Shown here in pieces: positions 23,841 through 34,301 of a stretch of 64,000 bases of DNA; within the stretch, counting starts at the first letter, position 1, and each line of letters begins with the position of its first letter. Below the pieces are notes generated by a model. The model did not search any database. It worked only from the letters and a program-made list of their open reading frames with translations, and had not been told where the DNA came from. Made by a program: the position numbers and the translations under genes. The stretch comes from Cupriavidus sp. WKF15 (GTDB lineage: Bacteria > Pseudomonadota > Gammaproteobacteria > Burkholderiales > Burkholderiaceae): NCBI RefSeq assembly GCF_029278605.1, contig NZ_CP119572.1:3472001-3536000 (forward strand). Reading direction: 5' to 3'.

Positions 23841-24247
23841 GCGCGCCCGCCGTCGCCTCCTTGCGCCGCCCTGCGCGCGGCTTCACGCTGATCGAGGTGC
23901 TGGTGGCGCTGACCATCCTGGCCGTCGCGCTGACGGCGGCCATGCGCGCCATGGGCAGCATGATCGATGCCAGTGCCGCGCTGCAATCGCGCATGCTGGC
24001 CGAATTCAGCGCCGAGAACCACCTGGCCACGCTGCGCCTGTCCAAGACCTGGCCCGAGCCAGGCGTCAGCGGCTATGCCTGCCCGCAGGGCGGCACGCCG
24101 CTCTATTGCGAGCAAAGCGTCTCCGGCACGCCCAACCCCGTGTTCCGGCGCGTCGAGATCGCGGTCTATCCGTCAGCCGCCGACCGCTCGGTGCGCCTGG
24201 CGTGGCTGGTCACCATCATCCCCAATGAAACGCGCAACCTGCTCTGA
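23837..24247 (+). CDS. gspI: Type II secretion minor pseudopilin GspI
   Basis: 136 residues with prepilin site G-FTLIEVLVALTILAVALTAAMRAM. The start shares four bases with the gspH stop. GspI nucleates the tip complex with GspJ and GspK. A cysteine pair in the C-terminal domain (ACPQGGTPLYCEQ) may form a disulfide. Confidence 0.93.
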   Translation: MSAPAVASLRRPARGFTLIEVLVALTILAVALTAAMRAMGSMIDASAALQSRMLAEFSAENHLATLRLSKTWPEPGVSGYACPQGGTPLYCEQSVSGTPNPVFRRVEIAVYPSAADRSVRLAWLVTIIPNETRNLL

Positions 24248-24920
24248 GCGCCGCCAGGCGGCGCCGCGCGGCTTCACGCTGCTCGAGATGCTGGTGGCCA
24301 TCACGCTGCTGGCGGTCATGGCCGTGATCGGCTGGCGCGCGCTGGACAGCATGACGCGCAGCCGCGAACGGCTGACCGACCACGATGCCCGGCTCGACGC
24401 ACTCAAGGTGCTCTACGGCCAGTTCCAGTCCGACTGCGAGCACCTGGCCAACGCGGACCTGCTGCAGGCCAGCCCGGTGGAAGTCGGGGCCGGCCAGGTG
24501 CTGATGGTGCGCGACCGCCGCGAAGAGAACCAGCCGCCGATGTGGCAGGTGCTCAGCTACCGGCTCGACGGCAACGCGCTGGTACGCCTGGCTGCCCCGC
24601 CCGTCGACAGCCGCGCCGCCGTGCAGTCCGCGCTGCTGGGGCTGCGCCAGGCCGGCCGGCAAGACAACGTGCAGGCGCGCCGCGTGCTGTCCGATGTGGA
24701 CAGCCTGGGCGCGCGCGTATGGATCGATCCGCAGGGATGGCTGGCCGACAACGGCCGCATCCGCGGCGCGCTGTTCAATCCAGCCAGCGCCGTGGCGGCG
24801 ACGGCGGCGACGGCACCGACCGGCGCCGTCGTCCGCGCCGTGGAGCTGTCCGTGCGGGCGCGCACGGGCGACGGCGACACGCCGCGCGACTTCCTCAAGA
24901 TCTGCATGACGGGCCTGTGA
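24225..24920 (+). CDS. gspJ: Type II secretion minor pseudopilin GspJ
   Basis: 231 residues with prepilin site G-FTLLEMLVAITLLAVMAVIGWRAL. The start at 24225 overlaps gspI by 23 bp in another frame, suggesting translational coupling. The C-terminal domain has the GspJ pattern MVRDRREENQPPMWQVLSYRL and the late RVWIDPQGW. It belongs to the GspI-J-K tip of the pseudopilus. Confidence 0.93.
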   Translation: MKRATCSERRQAAPRGFTLLEMLVAITLLAVMAVIGWRALDSMTRSRERLTDHDARLDALKVLYGQFQSDCEHLANADLLQASPVEVGAGQVLMVRDRREENQPPMWQVLSYRLDGNALVRLAAPPVDSRAAVQSALLGLRQAGRQDNVQARRVLSDVDSLGARVWIDPQGWLADNGRIRGALFNPASAVAATAATAPTGAVVRAVELSVRARTGDGDTPRDFLKICMTGL

Positions 24921-24922
24921 TC

Positions 24923-25948
24923 ATGCGCCGACCCTCTCCCTCCCTGCCCCTGCCCCTGCCCCGCCGCCGCGCTCGCGGTGCCGCCGTGGTCACGGCGCTG
25001 CTGATGGTCACGCTTGCCGTGGTGGTGGTGTCCGGCATGCTGTGGCGCCAGCAGGTGCAGATCCGCTCGATCGAGAACCAGCGCCTGCTGGCGCAGGCCA
25101 CGTGGATCGAGCGCGCGGCCGTGGACTGGGCCCGGCTGATCCTGCGCGACGACCAGCGCCGCACCAGCATCGACGAGCTTGGCGAGCCCTGGGCCGTGCC
25201 TATCGCCGAGACCCGGCTGTCGGACTTCCTTGGCGCGGCGCTGCGCACCGACCAGTCGGGCGAGACCTCGTTCCTGTCCGGCCGCATCCTGGACGCCCAG
25301 GCACGCTTGAACCTGACCAACCTGGTGCTGTGGACCGCCACGCCGACCCAGGGCCGCGCCGCCACGGTCGACCCGGCCGCGCTGGCGGCCTACCGCCGCC
25401 TGCTGCAGACGGTAGGCCTGAACCCGTCGCTGGCCGAGACCACGGGCCGCTTCCTGCTGCGTGCCGCCCAGGGCGGCGCCGACGGCCAGCCCGCGCCCCG
25501 GCCGGCCGACAGCGCCCAGAGCCTGCTGGCGATCCCGGGCTATACGCCAGCGATGGTTGCTACGCTGGAGCCGTTCATCACGGTGCTGCCCGAACGCACG
25601 CTGGTCAACGCCAATACGGCCGACCCGGAAGTGCTGTCGGCCGTCATCAACAACCTGGCGCTCGACCGTGCGCGCGAGTTGGTCCGCGAGCGCGACCGCG
25701 CGTACTTCAATAATGTCGGCGACCTCCAGACCAAGCTGACCGGCGTGGCGCCGCAGGCCGACACCGGCAACCTGTCCGCCATGCTGGACGTGCGCACGCA
25801 CTATTTCCTGATCTACGGCCTGGTGCGCCACGAGCGCGCCAGCCGGCTTCAGGTGTCGCTGGTGTACCGTGGCGAGGTGCTGGGCAACGCCAACACCACG
25901 CGCGTGCTATGGATCCACGACACCGACCGCATGCCCGATCTGCGATGA
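24923..25948 (+). CDS. gspK: Type II secretion minor pseudopilin GspK
   Basis: 341 residues. Leader with R-G-AAVVTALLMVTLAVVVVSGMLW; the Glu at mature position 5 is absent, as is usual for GspK. The large alpha domain includes the conserved GRILDAQARLNLTNL and helix-hairpin-helix-like segments SLLAIPGYTPAMV and LVNANTADPEVLSAVI. It starts two bases after the gspJ stop. It caps the pseudopilus. Confidence 0.93.
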   Translation: MRRPSPSLPLPLPRRRARGAAVVTALLMVTLAVVVVSGMLWRQQVQIRSIENQRLLAQATWIERAAVDWARLILRDDQRRTSIDELGEPWAVPIAETRLSDFLGAALRTDQSGETSFLSGRILDAQARLNLTNLVLWTATPTQGRAATVDPAALAAYRRLLQTVGLNPSLAETTGRFLLRAAQGGADGQPAPRPADSAQSLLAIPGYTPAMVATLEPFITVLPERTLVNANTADPEVLSAVINNLALDRARELVRERDRAYFNNVGDLQTKLTGVAPQADTGNLSAMLDVRTHYFLIYGLVRHERASRLQVSLVYRGEVLGNANTTRVLWIHDTDRMPDLR

Positions 25949-26195
25949 CGCATCTGCCGATTTGCACGCGTTCGGGTACGCGACGTTGCAGGCCGAGACA
26001 CCGGGGAGAATGCTATTGACGCGGATTAGTCACACAGGCAAGGTATGCTGCGGCGCTGCCGCAACCGTGGCGCCATGCCGAGCGGCGCCCCTGCCTTTCC
26101 GTTTCCGCCACCCGGCACATCCGCGCCCGGGGCATCCCCGCCGCTGCCCCGGCAGTCCCCAAGCACAGCCTCACTGACGTCAACATTAGGAAATC

Positions 26196-27587
26196 TTGAG
26201 CACCACCCTGTACGTTCGCTTGCCGCACCGGCCGCACGACCAGCCGCAACCGTGGCATTTTGGCGCCCTGCCGTTCGCCCTGGTACGCGACCCGTCCATG
26301 CCGGCCGCGCGGCGCACGGACGCCTCGCAGGCGCCGGAAGTGTTGCGCGAAGGCCACGCCCAGATTGCCGCGCTGCCCGCCGCGGAGCGACTGGTGCTCA
26401 TCCTTGCCGCCAGTGACGTACTGCTCACCACAGCGACCGTGCCACCGCTGCCGCCGGCGCGTCTCAAGCTGGCACTGCCCAACCTGGTGGAAGATGCGCT
26501 GGCCACGGACGCGCAGCCGTGCCACGTCGGCGTGGGCCCGGTGCTGGACGGCGACGCCGCACGGCCTGCGCGCGGCCCGCGCCGCCGCCTGCTGATGGTG
26601 GCCGACCGGGCCTGGCTGCGCGCCGTGCTCGATGCCTTTGGCGAACACCGCCATCGCCGCCGCCATATCCTGCCGGCGCAGATGTGCCTGCCGCTGGCGG
26701 CTGCGCCGGAAGCCGGGGATGACGATAGCGCCGCGGCGCAGCCGGCCACGCTGGTCGTCGAAGCCGCGGCCGCGTCCCTGGCCCAGGCCGAAGGCATGGT
26801 CGAACCGACGCTGGCCCCGCCAATCGCAGCTGGCGGCGGCCAGTGGCAGCTCACGGTACGCACCGGCCCCCATGAAGGCTATGGCCTGCTGCTCGGCAAT
26901 GATGCACTCGCCGCATGGCAGGCCTTGGCGCCCGAAGGCGACTGGCATGGCGATGCCAGCGCCGTGGCCAGCGCGCCGGTGCCCGCGCTGCGCCAGGCCC
27001 GCGCCGCCGACTGGCGCCTGTGGATCGCCGGCGCGCAGGGCTGCCTGCAGGAAACCGGGCTGGACCTTGCACAGTTCGAGTTCGCCCAGGGCCGCGCGGA
27101 CCGCTGGAACCTGCTGGCCTGGCGCCTGCCGCTGGCGCTGGCCGCCGGCATCGTGCTGGTCCAGCTGCTCGGCATGAACGTACACTGGCTGATGCTGCGC
27201 CACGAACAGCAGCGGCTCGAAGCCGCGCAGCTGCAGACGCTGCACAACGCCTTCCCGCAGATCCAGACCGTGCTCGACGCCCCGCTGCAGATGCGCCGCC
27301 AGGTGGAACAGCTTCGCCTGGCCAGCGGGCGCAGTACGCCGGACGATTTCCTGCCGCTGGCCGACCGTTTTGGCCAGGCGGCCCGCCAGCTTCCGCCAGA
27401 CGGCCTGCTGGCGCTCGAATACCGCGGCCGCACGCTGGTGGCCACGCTCAAGCCCGGCACCGATACCGCCGCGTTGCGCGGCGCCGTGCGCCAGGCCGGC
27501 CTGCAAATGGAAGAAGACAAGACCGCCGAGGACACGCGCCCCGCCGGTCCGGCCGGCTCGCGCTGGGTCATCAAGCCAGGCCTGTGA
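26196..27587 (+). CDS. gspL: Type II secretion inner-membrane protein GspL
   Basis: 463 residues. The cytoplasmic actin-like domain (about 1-310) binds GspE; one membrane helix (LPLALAAGIVLVQLLGMNVHWL, about 315-335) is followed by a periplasmic ferredoxin-like domain. The start is a TTG at 26196 with TAGGA upstream; no ATG fits. The 247 bp between gspK and gspL hold no gene, so expression may be modulated there. GspL recruits the ATPase to the platform. Confidence 0.9.
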   Translation: MSTTLYVRLPHRPHDQPQPWHFGALPFALVRDPSMPAARRTDASQAPEVLREGHAQIAALPAAERLVLILAASDVLLTTATVPPLPPARLKLALPNLVEDALATDAQPCHVGVGPVLDGDAARPARGPRRRLLMVADRAWLRAVLDAFGEHRHRRRHILPAQMCLPLAAAPEAGDDDSAAAQPATLVVEAAAASLAQAEGMVEPTLAPPIAAGGGQWQLTVRTGPHEGYGLLLGNDALAAWQALAPEGDWHGDASAVASAPVPALRQARAADWRLWIAGAQGCLQETGLDLAQFEFAQGRADRWNLLAWRLPLALAAGIVLVQLLGMNVHWLMLRHEQQRLEAAQLQTLHNAFPQIQTVLDAPLQMRRQVEQLRLASGRSTPDDFLPLADRFGQAARQLPPDGLLALEYRGRTLVATLKPGTDTAALRGAVRQAGLQMEEDKTAEDTRPAGPAGSRWVIKPGL

Positions 27588-27595
27588 ACCGAACC

Positions 27596-28204
27596 ATGAG
27601 CCCGAGCAAAGACAACCTCCGCCCCCAGACCCAACCGGCCTCCGCGACACCGGGGCGCCGCGCGGCTCCCGCCTGGCTTGCGCGCGTCAAGCCGCGCGTG
27701 CCGCAAGCCTGGCGCGACCAGTTCGACGCCTTCTGGTCGGCGCGCAACCCGCGCGAGCAGGCCATCCTTGCGGGTGGCGCCGCGGTATTGGGCTTGGTGC
27801 TCATCTACAGCGTCTTGTGGGAGCCCGCTGCGGACGGCCGCGCGCGACTGTCGCGCAGCCTGCCGGCGATGCGCGCCGATCTCGCGGAAATGGAAACCCT
27901 GGCGCAGGAGGCGCGCGGCCTGAACGCGAGCCCGGCCCCCGCGCTGCGCGGCGATGCCCTCACGCAGGCCTTGCAGGACAGCCTCGGCAAATACGGCCTC
28001 AAGGCCACGCGGCTGGCGGCCGGCGCCGACAACAGCGTTCAGGTGCAGCTCGACAAGGCGCCCTTCGGCGCGGTGGCGGGATGGCTGCAGGACGTGCGCC
28101 AGCAGCAGCGCCTGAAGGTCACGGACGCACGCATCGTCTACGTCGGCGCCACCGCGCTGGTCAATGTCAGCGCGACCCTGCAGGGTCCGGGCGGCCGCAG
28201 CTGA
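27596..28204 (+). CDS. gspM: Type II secretion inner-membrane protein GspM
   Basis: 202 residues. Basic proline-rich cytoplasmic N-terminus, one membrane helix (AILAGGAAVLGLVLIYSVLW, about 58-78), then a periplasmic coiled and ferredoxin-like domain (LAEMETLAQEARGL; VQLDKAPFGAVAGWLQDV). A GTG at 27584 overlapping the gspL stop is an alternative start, adding four residues. GspM pairs with GspL. Confidence 0.9.
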   Translation: MSPSKDNLRPQTQPASATPGRRAAPAWLARVKPRVPQAWRDQFDAFWSARNPREQAILAGGAAVLGLVLIYSVLWEPAADGRARLSRSLPAMRADLAEMETLAQEARGLNASPAPALRGDALTQALQDSLGKYGLKATRLAAGADNSVQVQLDKAPFGAVAGWLQDVRQQQRLKVTDARIVYVGATALVNVSATLQGPGGRS

Positions 28205-29010
28205 TGGTACGCCTGGAGTCGCTGCGGCTGCCCCGACGCAAGCTGCGCCGCCCGGCGGGCTGGCGGCGCGCGGGCTGGCTGCTGCTTGGCCTGGCCACCG
28301 CCGGCATCACCATGCTGGCGATGCTGCCGGCCGCCTGGATTGCCGACACGGTAGCAGCCCGCACGCAGCGCCGCGTGCTGCTCGCCGACGCGTCGGGCTC
28401 GCTCTGGCATGGCAGCGCCACGCTGGCGATGTCGGCCGGCGCGGGCAGCCAGACCGCGACCGTGCTGCCCGGCCGCCTGCAATGGTCGCTGGCCTTCTGG
28501 CCGCTGCTGACCGGCTCCGCGCGCGTGATGCTGACGCACACCGAGTCGATGCCGACGCCGGTCGGACTGACCGTCACGCCGCGCGGCTGGACCGCGCAGG
28601 CGGGTGCCATGCGCCTCCCCGCGGCGCTGCTGGAGGGCGTGGGCGCGCCGTTCAACACGCTGCGCCCGGACGGCCTGATGCGCGTGGACTGGTCCGCGCT
28701 GCAAGGCAAGTTCGCGGGCGGGCTGCTTTACGGGCATATCACGCTGCGCATCGAACAGGTGTCGTCGGCGGTAAGCCGCCTGCGTCCGCTGGGCAGCTAC
28801 CGTGCCGAGATCGACTGGAACGGCGCCGACGGCAAGCTCGCGCTGAGCACCATCGCCGGGCCCCTGCATCTCGATGGCAGCGGCACGCTGGGCCGGCAGG
28901 CGCGCTTTGAAGGCACGGCCCAGGCCGAGCCCGACGCCGCCACCCAGCTGAACAGCCTGCTGAGCCTGCTGGGACGACGAGAGAACAATGTGACAAGGCT
29001 GCGCTTCTGA
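28204..29010 (+). CDS. gspN: Type II secretion protein GspN
   Basis: 268 residues. One N-terminal membrane helix (GWLLLGLATAGITMLAMLPAAWIA) and a periplasmic beta-rich domain with GSLWHGSATLAM, GRLQWSLAFWPLL and LDGSGTLG, as in GspN. The ATG overlaps the gspM stop by one base (TGATG). GspN is present only in some systems and its role is unclear. Confidence 0.9.
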   Translation: MVRLESLRLPRRKLRRPAGWRRAGWLLLGLATAGITMLAMLPAAWIADTVAARTQRRVLLADASGSLWHGSATLAMSAGAGSQTATVLPGRLQWSLAFWPLLTGSARVMLTHTESMPTPVGLTVTPRGWTAQAGAMRLPAALLEGVGAPFNTLRPDGLMRVDWSALQGKFAGGLLYGHITLRIEQVSSAVSRLRPLGSYRAEIDWNGADGKLALSTIAGPLHLDGSGTLGRQARFEGTAQAEPDAATQLNSLLSLLGRRENNVTRLRF

Positions 29011-29045
29011 AGCCAGGCAGCGCCAGGAGCCGACCGGAACCCAAC

Positions 29046-31448
29046 ATGAAAACCGAAGCCACCCGACCCTTCCTCCAGACCGCCAGTGCCCGCGCCGTGG
29101 CCCTGCTGTGCGGGCTTTCGCTGCTGGCGCCCACGCCGCTGTGGGCGCAACAGCCCGCCGGTCCCGGCGCGCCGCCGGACATCACGCCGCGCAACCGCGA
29201 CCAGGTGGTGCTGAACTTCGTCAACGCCGACCTTGAATCCGTGGTCAAGGCCGTGGGCCAGGCTACCGGCAAGAATTTCGTGATCGATCCGCGCGTGAAG
29301 GGCACGGTCAACCTGGTGACCGAGCAGCCGGTGTCGCGCGCACAAGCCCTTGAAACGCTGGGATCGGTCCTGCGCATGCAGGGCTATGCCATGGTGGAAA
29401 GCAACGGCTTCACCAAGGTCGTCCCCGAAGCGGACGCCAAGCTGCAAGGCTCGCCGATCGTGGTTGGCGGTGGCGGCGGGCGCGGCGACCAGGTGGTGAC
29501 GCAGGTGTTCCGCCTGAACTACGAGTCGGCCAACAACCTGGTGCCGGTGCTGCGGCCGATGATCGCGCCCAACAACACCATCACCGCCTACCCGGCCAAC
29601 AACACGCTGGTGATCACGGACTATGCCGAGAACCTGCGCCGCCTGGGCCGCATCATCGCCGCCATCGACGCGCCGGCTTCGGGCGAAGTCGAACTGGTAC
29701 CGCTGAGGAATGCCATCGCCAGCGACACGGCGCTGGTGCTGCAGAAGCTGCTCGATCCGGCGGCGGCCGCGAGCGGCGCAGGCGGCGGTGGCGCGGGCGT
29801 CGACAGCAGCCTGCGCACGACCGTGGTGGCCGAGCCGCGCAGCAACTCGCTGATGATCCGCGCGTCCAGCCGCGCGCGGCTGCAGCAGGCGCGCCAGCTG
29901 ATCGACAAGCTCGACCAGCCCTATGCGCGCCCCGGCAATATCTGGGTCGTGCCGCTCAAGAACGCCGATGCGGTCAAGCTGGCCGCCACGCTGCGCGCCA
30001 TCGTCGCCGCGGACGGCAGCTTTGCTTCCAGCACGCAGCCCGGCGCAGCCGGTGCGGCGGGCGCGGGCGGCCTGACCAACGTTTCCACGCCTGCCGGCGG
30101 CCAGTTCACCGGCGGCACCACGGCGAGCCAGACCGGCATGCGCTCCGGCGGCACCAGCGGCTCCGGCTCGGGCGGCGCCTATGGCAATTCAGCGTTCGCG
30201 GCATCGTTCAACCCGAACACCCAGCCGACCACGGGCGGCATCATCCAGGCCGATCCCTCCACCAATTCGCTGATCATCACGGCCAGCGAACCGGTCTACC
30301 GCAACCTGCGCGGCGTGATCGAGGATCTCGACGCGCGCCGCGCGCAGGTCTACATCGAGTCGATGATCGTGGAGGTCACTTCCACGCAAGCCAGCGAACT
30401 CGGCATTCAGTGGCAGGGGCTGATCCGGTCGGACAGCGGCAACAACAACTTTTTCGCTGGCACCAACTTTGGCACCGGCGGCAAGAACATCATCAACCTG
30501 ACCCTGGCCGGCGCGGCCTACAACGCCAACCATGCCGCCGGCATTGCAGCGGCGACGCAACTGGTGCCCGACATCGGCGGCCTGAACCTCGGCGTCGTCA
30601 ACAAGGCGCTGGGCCTGGGCGCGCTGCTGCGCGCGCTGGGCAGCAACGGCAGCGTGAACCTGCTGTCGACGCCGAACCTGATCACGCTCGAGAACGAGGA
30701 AGCGAAGATCCTGATCGGCCAGAACATCCCGATCACGACCGGCTCCTATGCGCAGACCGGCGGTGCCGCCTCGGTCACCCCGTTCCAGACCTTCGACCGC
30801 AAGGACGTCGGCATCACGCTGCGCGTGCGGCCGCAGATCACCGACGGCGGCCTGGTCAAGATGCAGATCTTCCAGGAATCGTCGTCGGTGGTGCCGGGTA
30901 CGCTGACGCAGGTCCAGGGCCCGACCACCAATGTGCGTTCGATCGAGACCAATGTGCTCGTCGACGACGGCCAGATCATCGTGCTGGGCGGCCTGATCGA
31001 GGATTCCTATGGCGACGGCGTGCAAAAGGTGCCGGTGCTCGGCGATATCCCGTGGATCGGCGGCCTGTTCCGCTACGAGAACAAGAACCGCTCCAAGACC
31101 AACCTGCTGGTGTTCCTGCGTCCGTATGTGATGCGCACGGCCGGCGCCGTCGACCGCCTGACGGCGGACCGCTACGACTACATGCGCAACCAGCAGACCG
31201 GCTTCGTCTCGCCTAACATCATGGTGCGCGACGAAAATACGCCGGTGCTGCCGCCCGCGGAGGCGCCGACCACGCCGTTTGTCGACCCGCGCGGCTCCGG
31301 CGCGGTTCCCGGCCCGATGCCTTTGCCGCAATCCGTGCCGCAATCCGCGCCGCAGTCCCAGCAACCCGTGCCGCAGCCGCTGACACAGCAAGGCAGCAAC
31401 GGTGCGCTCGCCGGGACGGCTGCGCCGGCTTCCGGGCGCGGCAACTGA
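29046..31448 (+). CDS. gspD: Type II secretion outer-membrane secretin GspD
   Basis: 800 residues. Signal peptide at about 1-38; N0 domain with VVLNFVNADLESVVKAVGQATGKNFVIDPRVKG-type sequence; N1-N3 domains; a Gly/Ser/Thr-rich insertion in N3 at about 330-380; secretin core with VPVLGDIPWIGGLFR near 660. The tail beyond about 720 is rich in Pro and Gln with PQS/PQP repeats. It forms the outer-membrane channel. No pilotin gene is in the window and there is no lipobox in the leader. Confidence 0.96.
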   Translation: MKTEATRPFLQTASARAVALLCGLSLLAPTPLWAQQPAGPGAPPDITPRNRDQVVLNFVNADLESVVKAVGQATGKNFVIDPRVKGTVNLVTEQPVSRAQALETLGSVLRMQGYAMVESNGFTKVVPEADAKLQGSPIVVGGGGGRGDQVVTQVFRLNYESANNLVPVLRPMIAPNNTITAYPANNTLVITDYAENLRRLGRIIAAIDAPASGEVELVPLRNAIASDTALVLQKLLDPAAAASGAGGGGAGVDSSLRTTVVAEPRSNSLMIRASSRARLQQARQLIDKLDQPYARPGNIWVVPLKNADAVKLAATLRAIVAADGSFASSTQPGAAGAAGAGGLTNVSTPAGGQFTGGTTASQTGMRSGGTSGSGSGGAYGNSAFAASFNPNTQPTTGGIIQADPSTNSLIITASEPVYRNLRGVIEDLDARRAQVYIESMIVEVTSTQASELGIQWQGLIRSDSGNNNFFAGTNFGTGGKNIINLTLAGAAYNANHAAGIAAATQLVPDIGGLNLGVVNKALGLGALLRALGSNGSVNLLSTPNLITLENEEAKILIGQNIPITTGSYAQTGGAASVTPFQTFDRKDVGITLRVRPQITDGGLVKMQIFQESSSVVPGTLTQVQGPTTNVRSIETNVLVDDGQIIVLGGLIEDSYGDGVQKVPVLGDIPWIGGLFRYENKNRSKTNLLVFLRPYVMRTAGAVDRLTADRYDYMRNQQTGFVSPNIMVRDENTPVLPPAEAPTTPFVDPRGSGAVPGPMPLPQSVPQSAPQSQQPVPQPLTQQGSNGALAGTAAPASGRGN

Positions 31449-31456
31449 ACGACACC

Positions 31457-32983
<1,527 letters not shown>

Positions 32984-32995
32984 CGGAACGCCGCC

Positions 32996-34213
32996 ATGCC
33001 CGCCTTCCGCTACGAAGCCGCCGACGCCCTCGGCAAGACCGACCGCGGCGTCATCGAGGCCGACAGCGCGCGGCAGGCGCGCACGCAGCTGCGCGCACGC
33101 GGGCTCACGCCGCTGACGGTCGACCCGCTCGCCGGTGCCGGGCAGGCGCCGCGCAGCGGCGCGCAGCTGTTCACGCGCCGGCTGTCGAGCCAGGAGCAGG
33201 CGCTGTTCACGCGTCAGCTCGCCAGCCTGATCGTCTCCGGACTGCCGCTGGACGAAGCGCTCGGCGCGCTGGCCGACCAGGCCGAGCGTCCCTATGTGCA
33301 CGAACTGCTGGCCGGCATCCGCGCCGAGGTGATGGGCGGCAGCGCGCTGTCCGTGGCGCTGGCCCAGCATCCGCGTGATTTCCCGGACATCTACCGCGCC
33401 CTGGTTTCCGCCGGCGAGCACTCGGGCCACCTCGGGCTGGTGCTGGAGCGGCTGGCCGGCTACATCGAATCGCGCAATGCGTTGACGTCGAAGATCCGGC
33501 TGGCGTTCACGTACCCGGCCATCGTCACGGTGGTGGCATTCGCGATCGTCATCTTCCTGCTGTCGTATGTCGTGCCGCAGGTCGTCAGCGTGTTCGCCAA
33601 CACCAAGCAGAAGCTGCCGACGCTGACCATCATCATGCTGGCGCTGTCGGATTTCGTGCGGAACTGGTGGTGGGCGGCGCTGGGCGTGATCGCCATCGTC
33701 GCCGCGATCATTCGCAGCGTGCTCAAGCAGCCCGCCGTGCGGCTGGAATGGCACCGCTGGCTGCTGACCGCGCCGCTGTTCGGCAAGCTGATCCGCGGCT
33801 ACAACACCGCGCGCTTCGCGGGCACGCTGGCGATTCTGGTGTCGGCGGGGGTTCCAATCCTGCGCAGCCTGCAGGCGGCGGGCGAGACGCTGACCAATGA
33901 GGCGCTGCGGGCCAATGTGGAGGATGCGAACACGCGGGTGCGGGAAGGCGCGTCGCTGGCGCGGGCGCTGGCCGCGCAGAACCAGTTTCCACCGGTGCTG
34001 GTGCACCTGATCCGGTCTGGGGAGGCCACCGGCAATCTGCCGACGATGCTCGACCGCGCTGCACAGGGTGAGGCGCAGGAGCTGGAGCGCCGCACGCTGT
34101 TTCTTACCAGCCTGCTGGAGCCCTTGTTGATTCTGGCGATGGGCGGGGTAGTGCTGATGATCGTGCTGGCGGTATTGATGCCGATTATCGAGATCAATCA
34201 GTTGGTGAGATGA
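32996..34213 (+). CDS. gspF: Type II secretion platform protein GspF
   Basis: 405 residues. Two homologous cytoplasmic helical domains (about 70-195 and 270-395; FTRQLASLIVSGLPLDEAL and FAGTLAILVSAGVPILRSL are the equivalent motifs) alternate with three membrane segments (about 170-195, 220-245, 375-400). It is the polytopic core of the inner-membrane platform that contacts GspE and GspL. It is the last gene of the operon. Confidence 0.96.
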   Translation: MPAFRYEAADALGKTDRGVIEADSARQARTQLRARGLTPLTVDPLAGAGQAPRSGAQLFTRRLSSQEQALFTRQLASLIVSGLPLDEALGALADQAERPYVHELLAGIRAEVMGGSALSVALAQHPRDFPDIYRALVSAGEHSGHLGLVLERLAGYIESRNALTSKIRLAFTYPAIVTVVAFAIVIFLLSYVVPQVVSVFANTKQKLPTLTIIMLALSDFVRNWWWAALGVIAIVAAIIRSVLKQPAVRLEWHRWLLTAPLFGKLIRGYNTARFAGTLAILVSAGVPILRSLQAAGETLTNEALRANVEDANTRVREGASLARALAAQNQFPPVLVHLIRSGEATGNLPTMLDRAAQGEAQELERRTLFLTSLLEPLLILAMGGVVLMIVLAVLMPIIEINQLVR

Positions 34214-34232
34214 AGAGAACTGGCCGGTCGTC

Positions 34233-34273
34233 GTGCCTGGCTGGCGTGGCGGTTTCACCGCCCGGCCAGGCAC
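34233..34273. terminator. Nested hairpin between convergent gspF and NYN genes
   Basis: GTGCCTGGC (34233-34241) pairs with GCCAGGCAC (34265-34273), and an inner GGCGG/CCGCC stem lies in the loop. There is no U tract on either strand, so it is either a weak terminator or an mRNA 3'-end stabiliser. Confidence 0.4.
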
Positions 34274-34301
34274 AACGCCTCCGGCGAATCCCGCGAATCC
34301 C

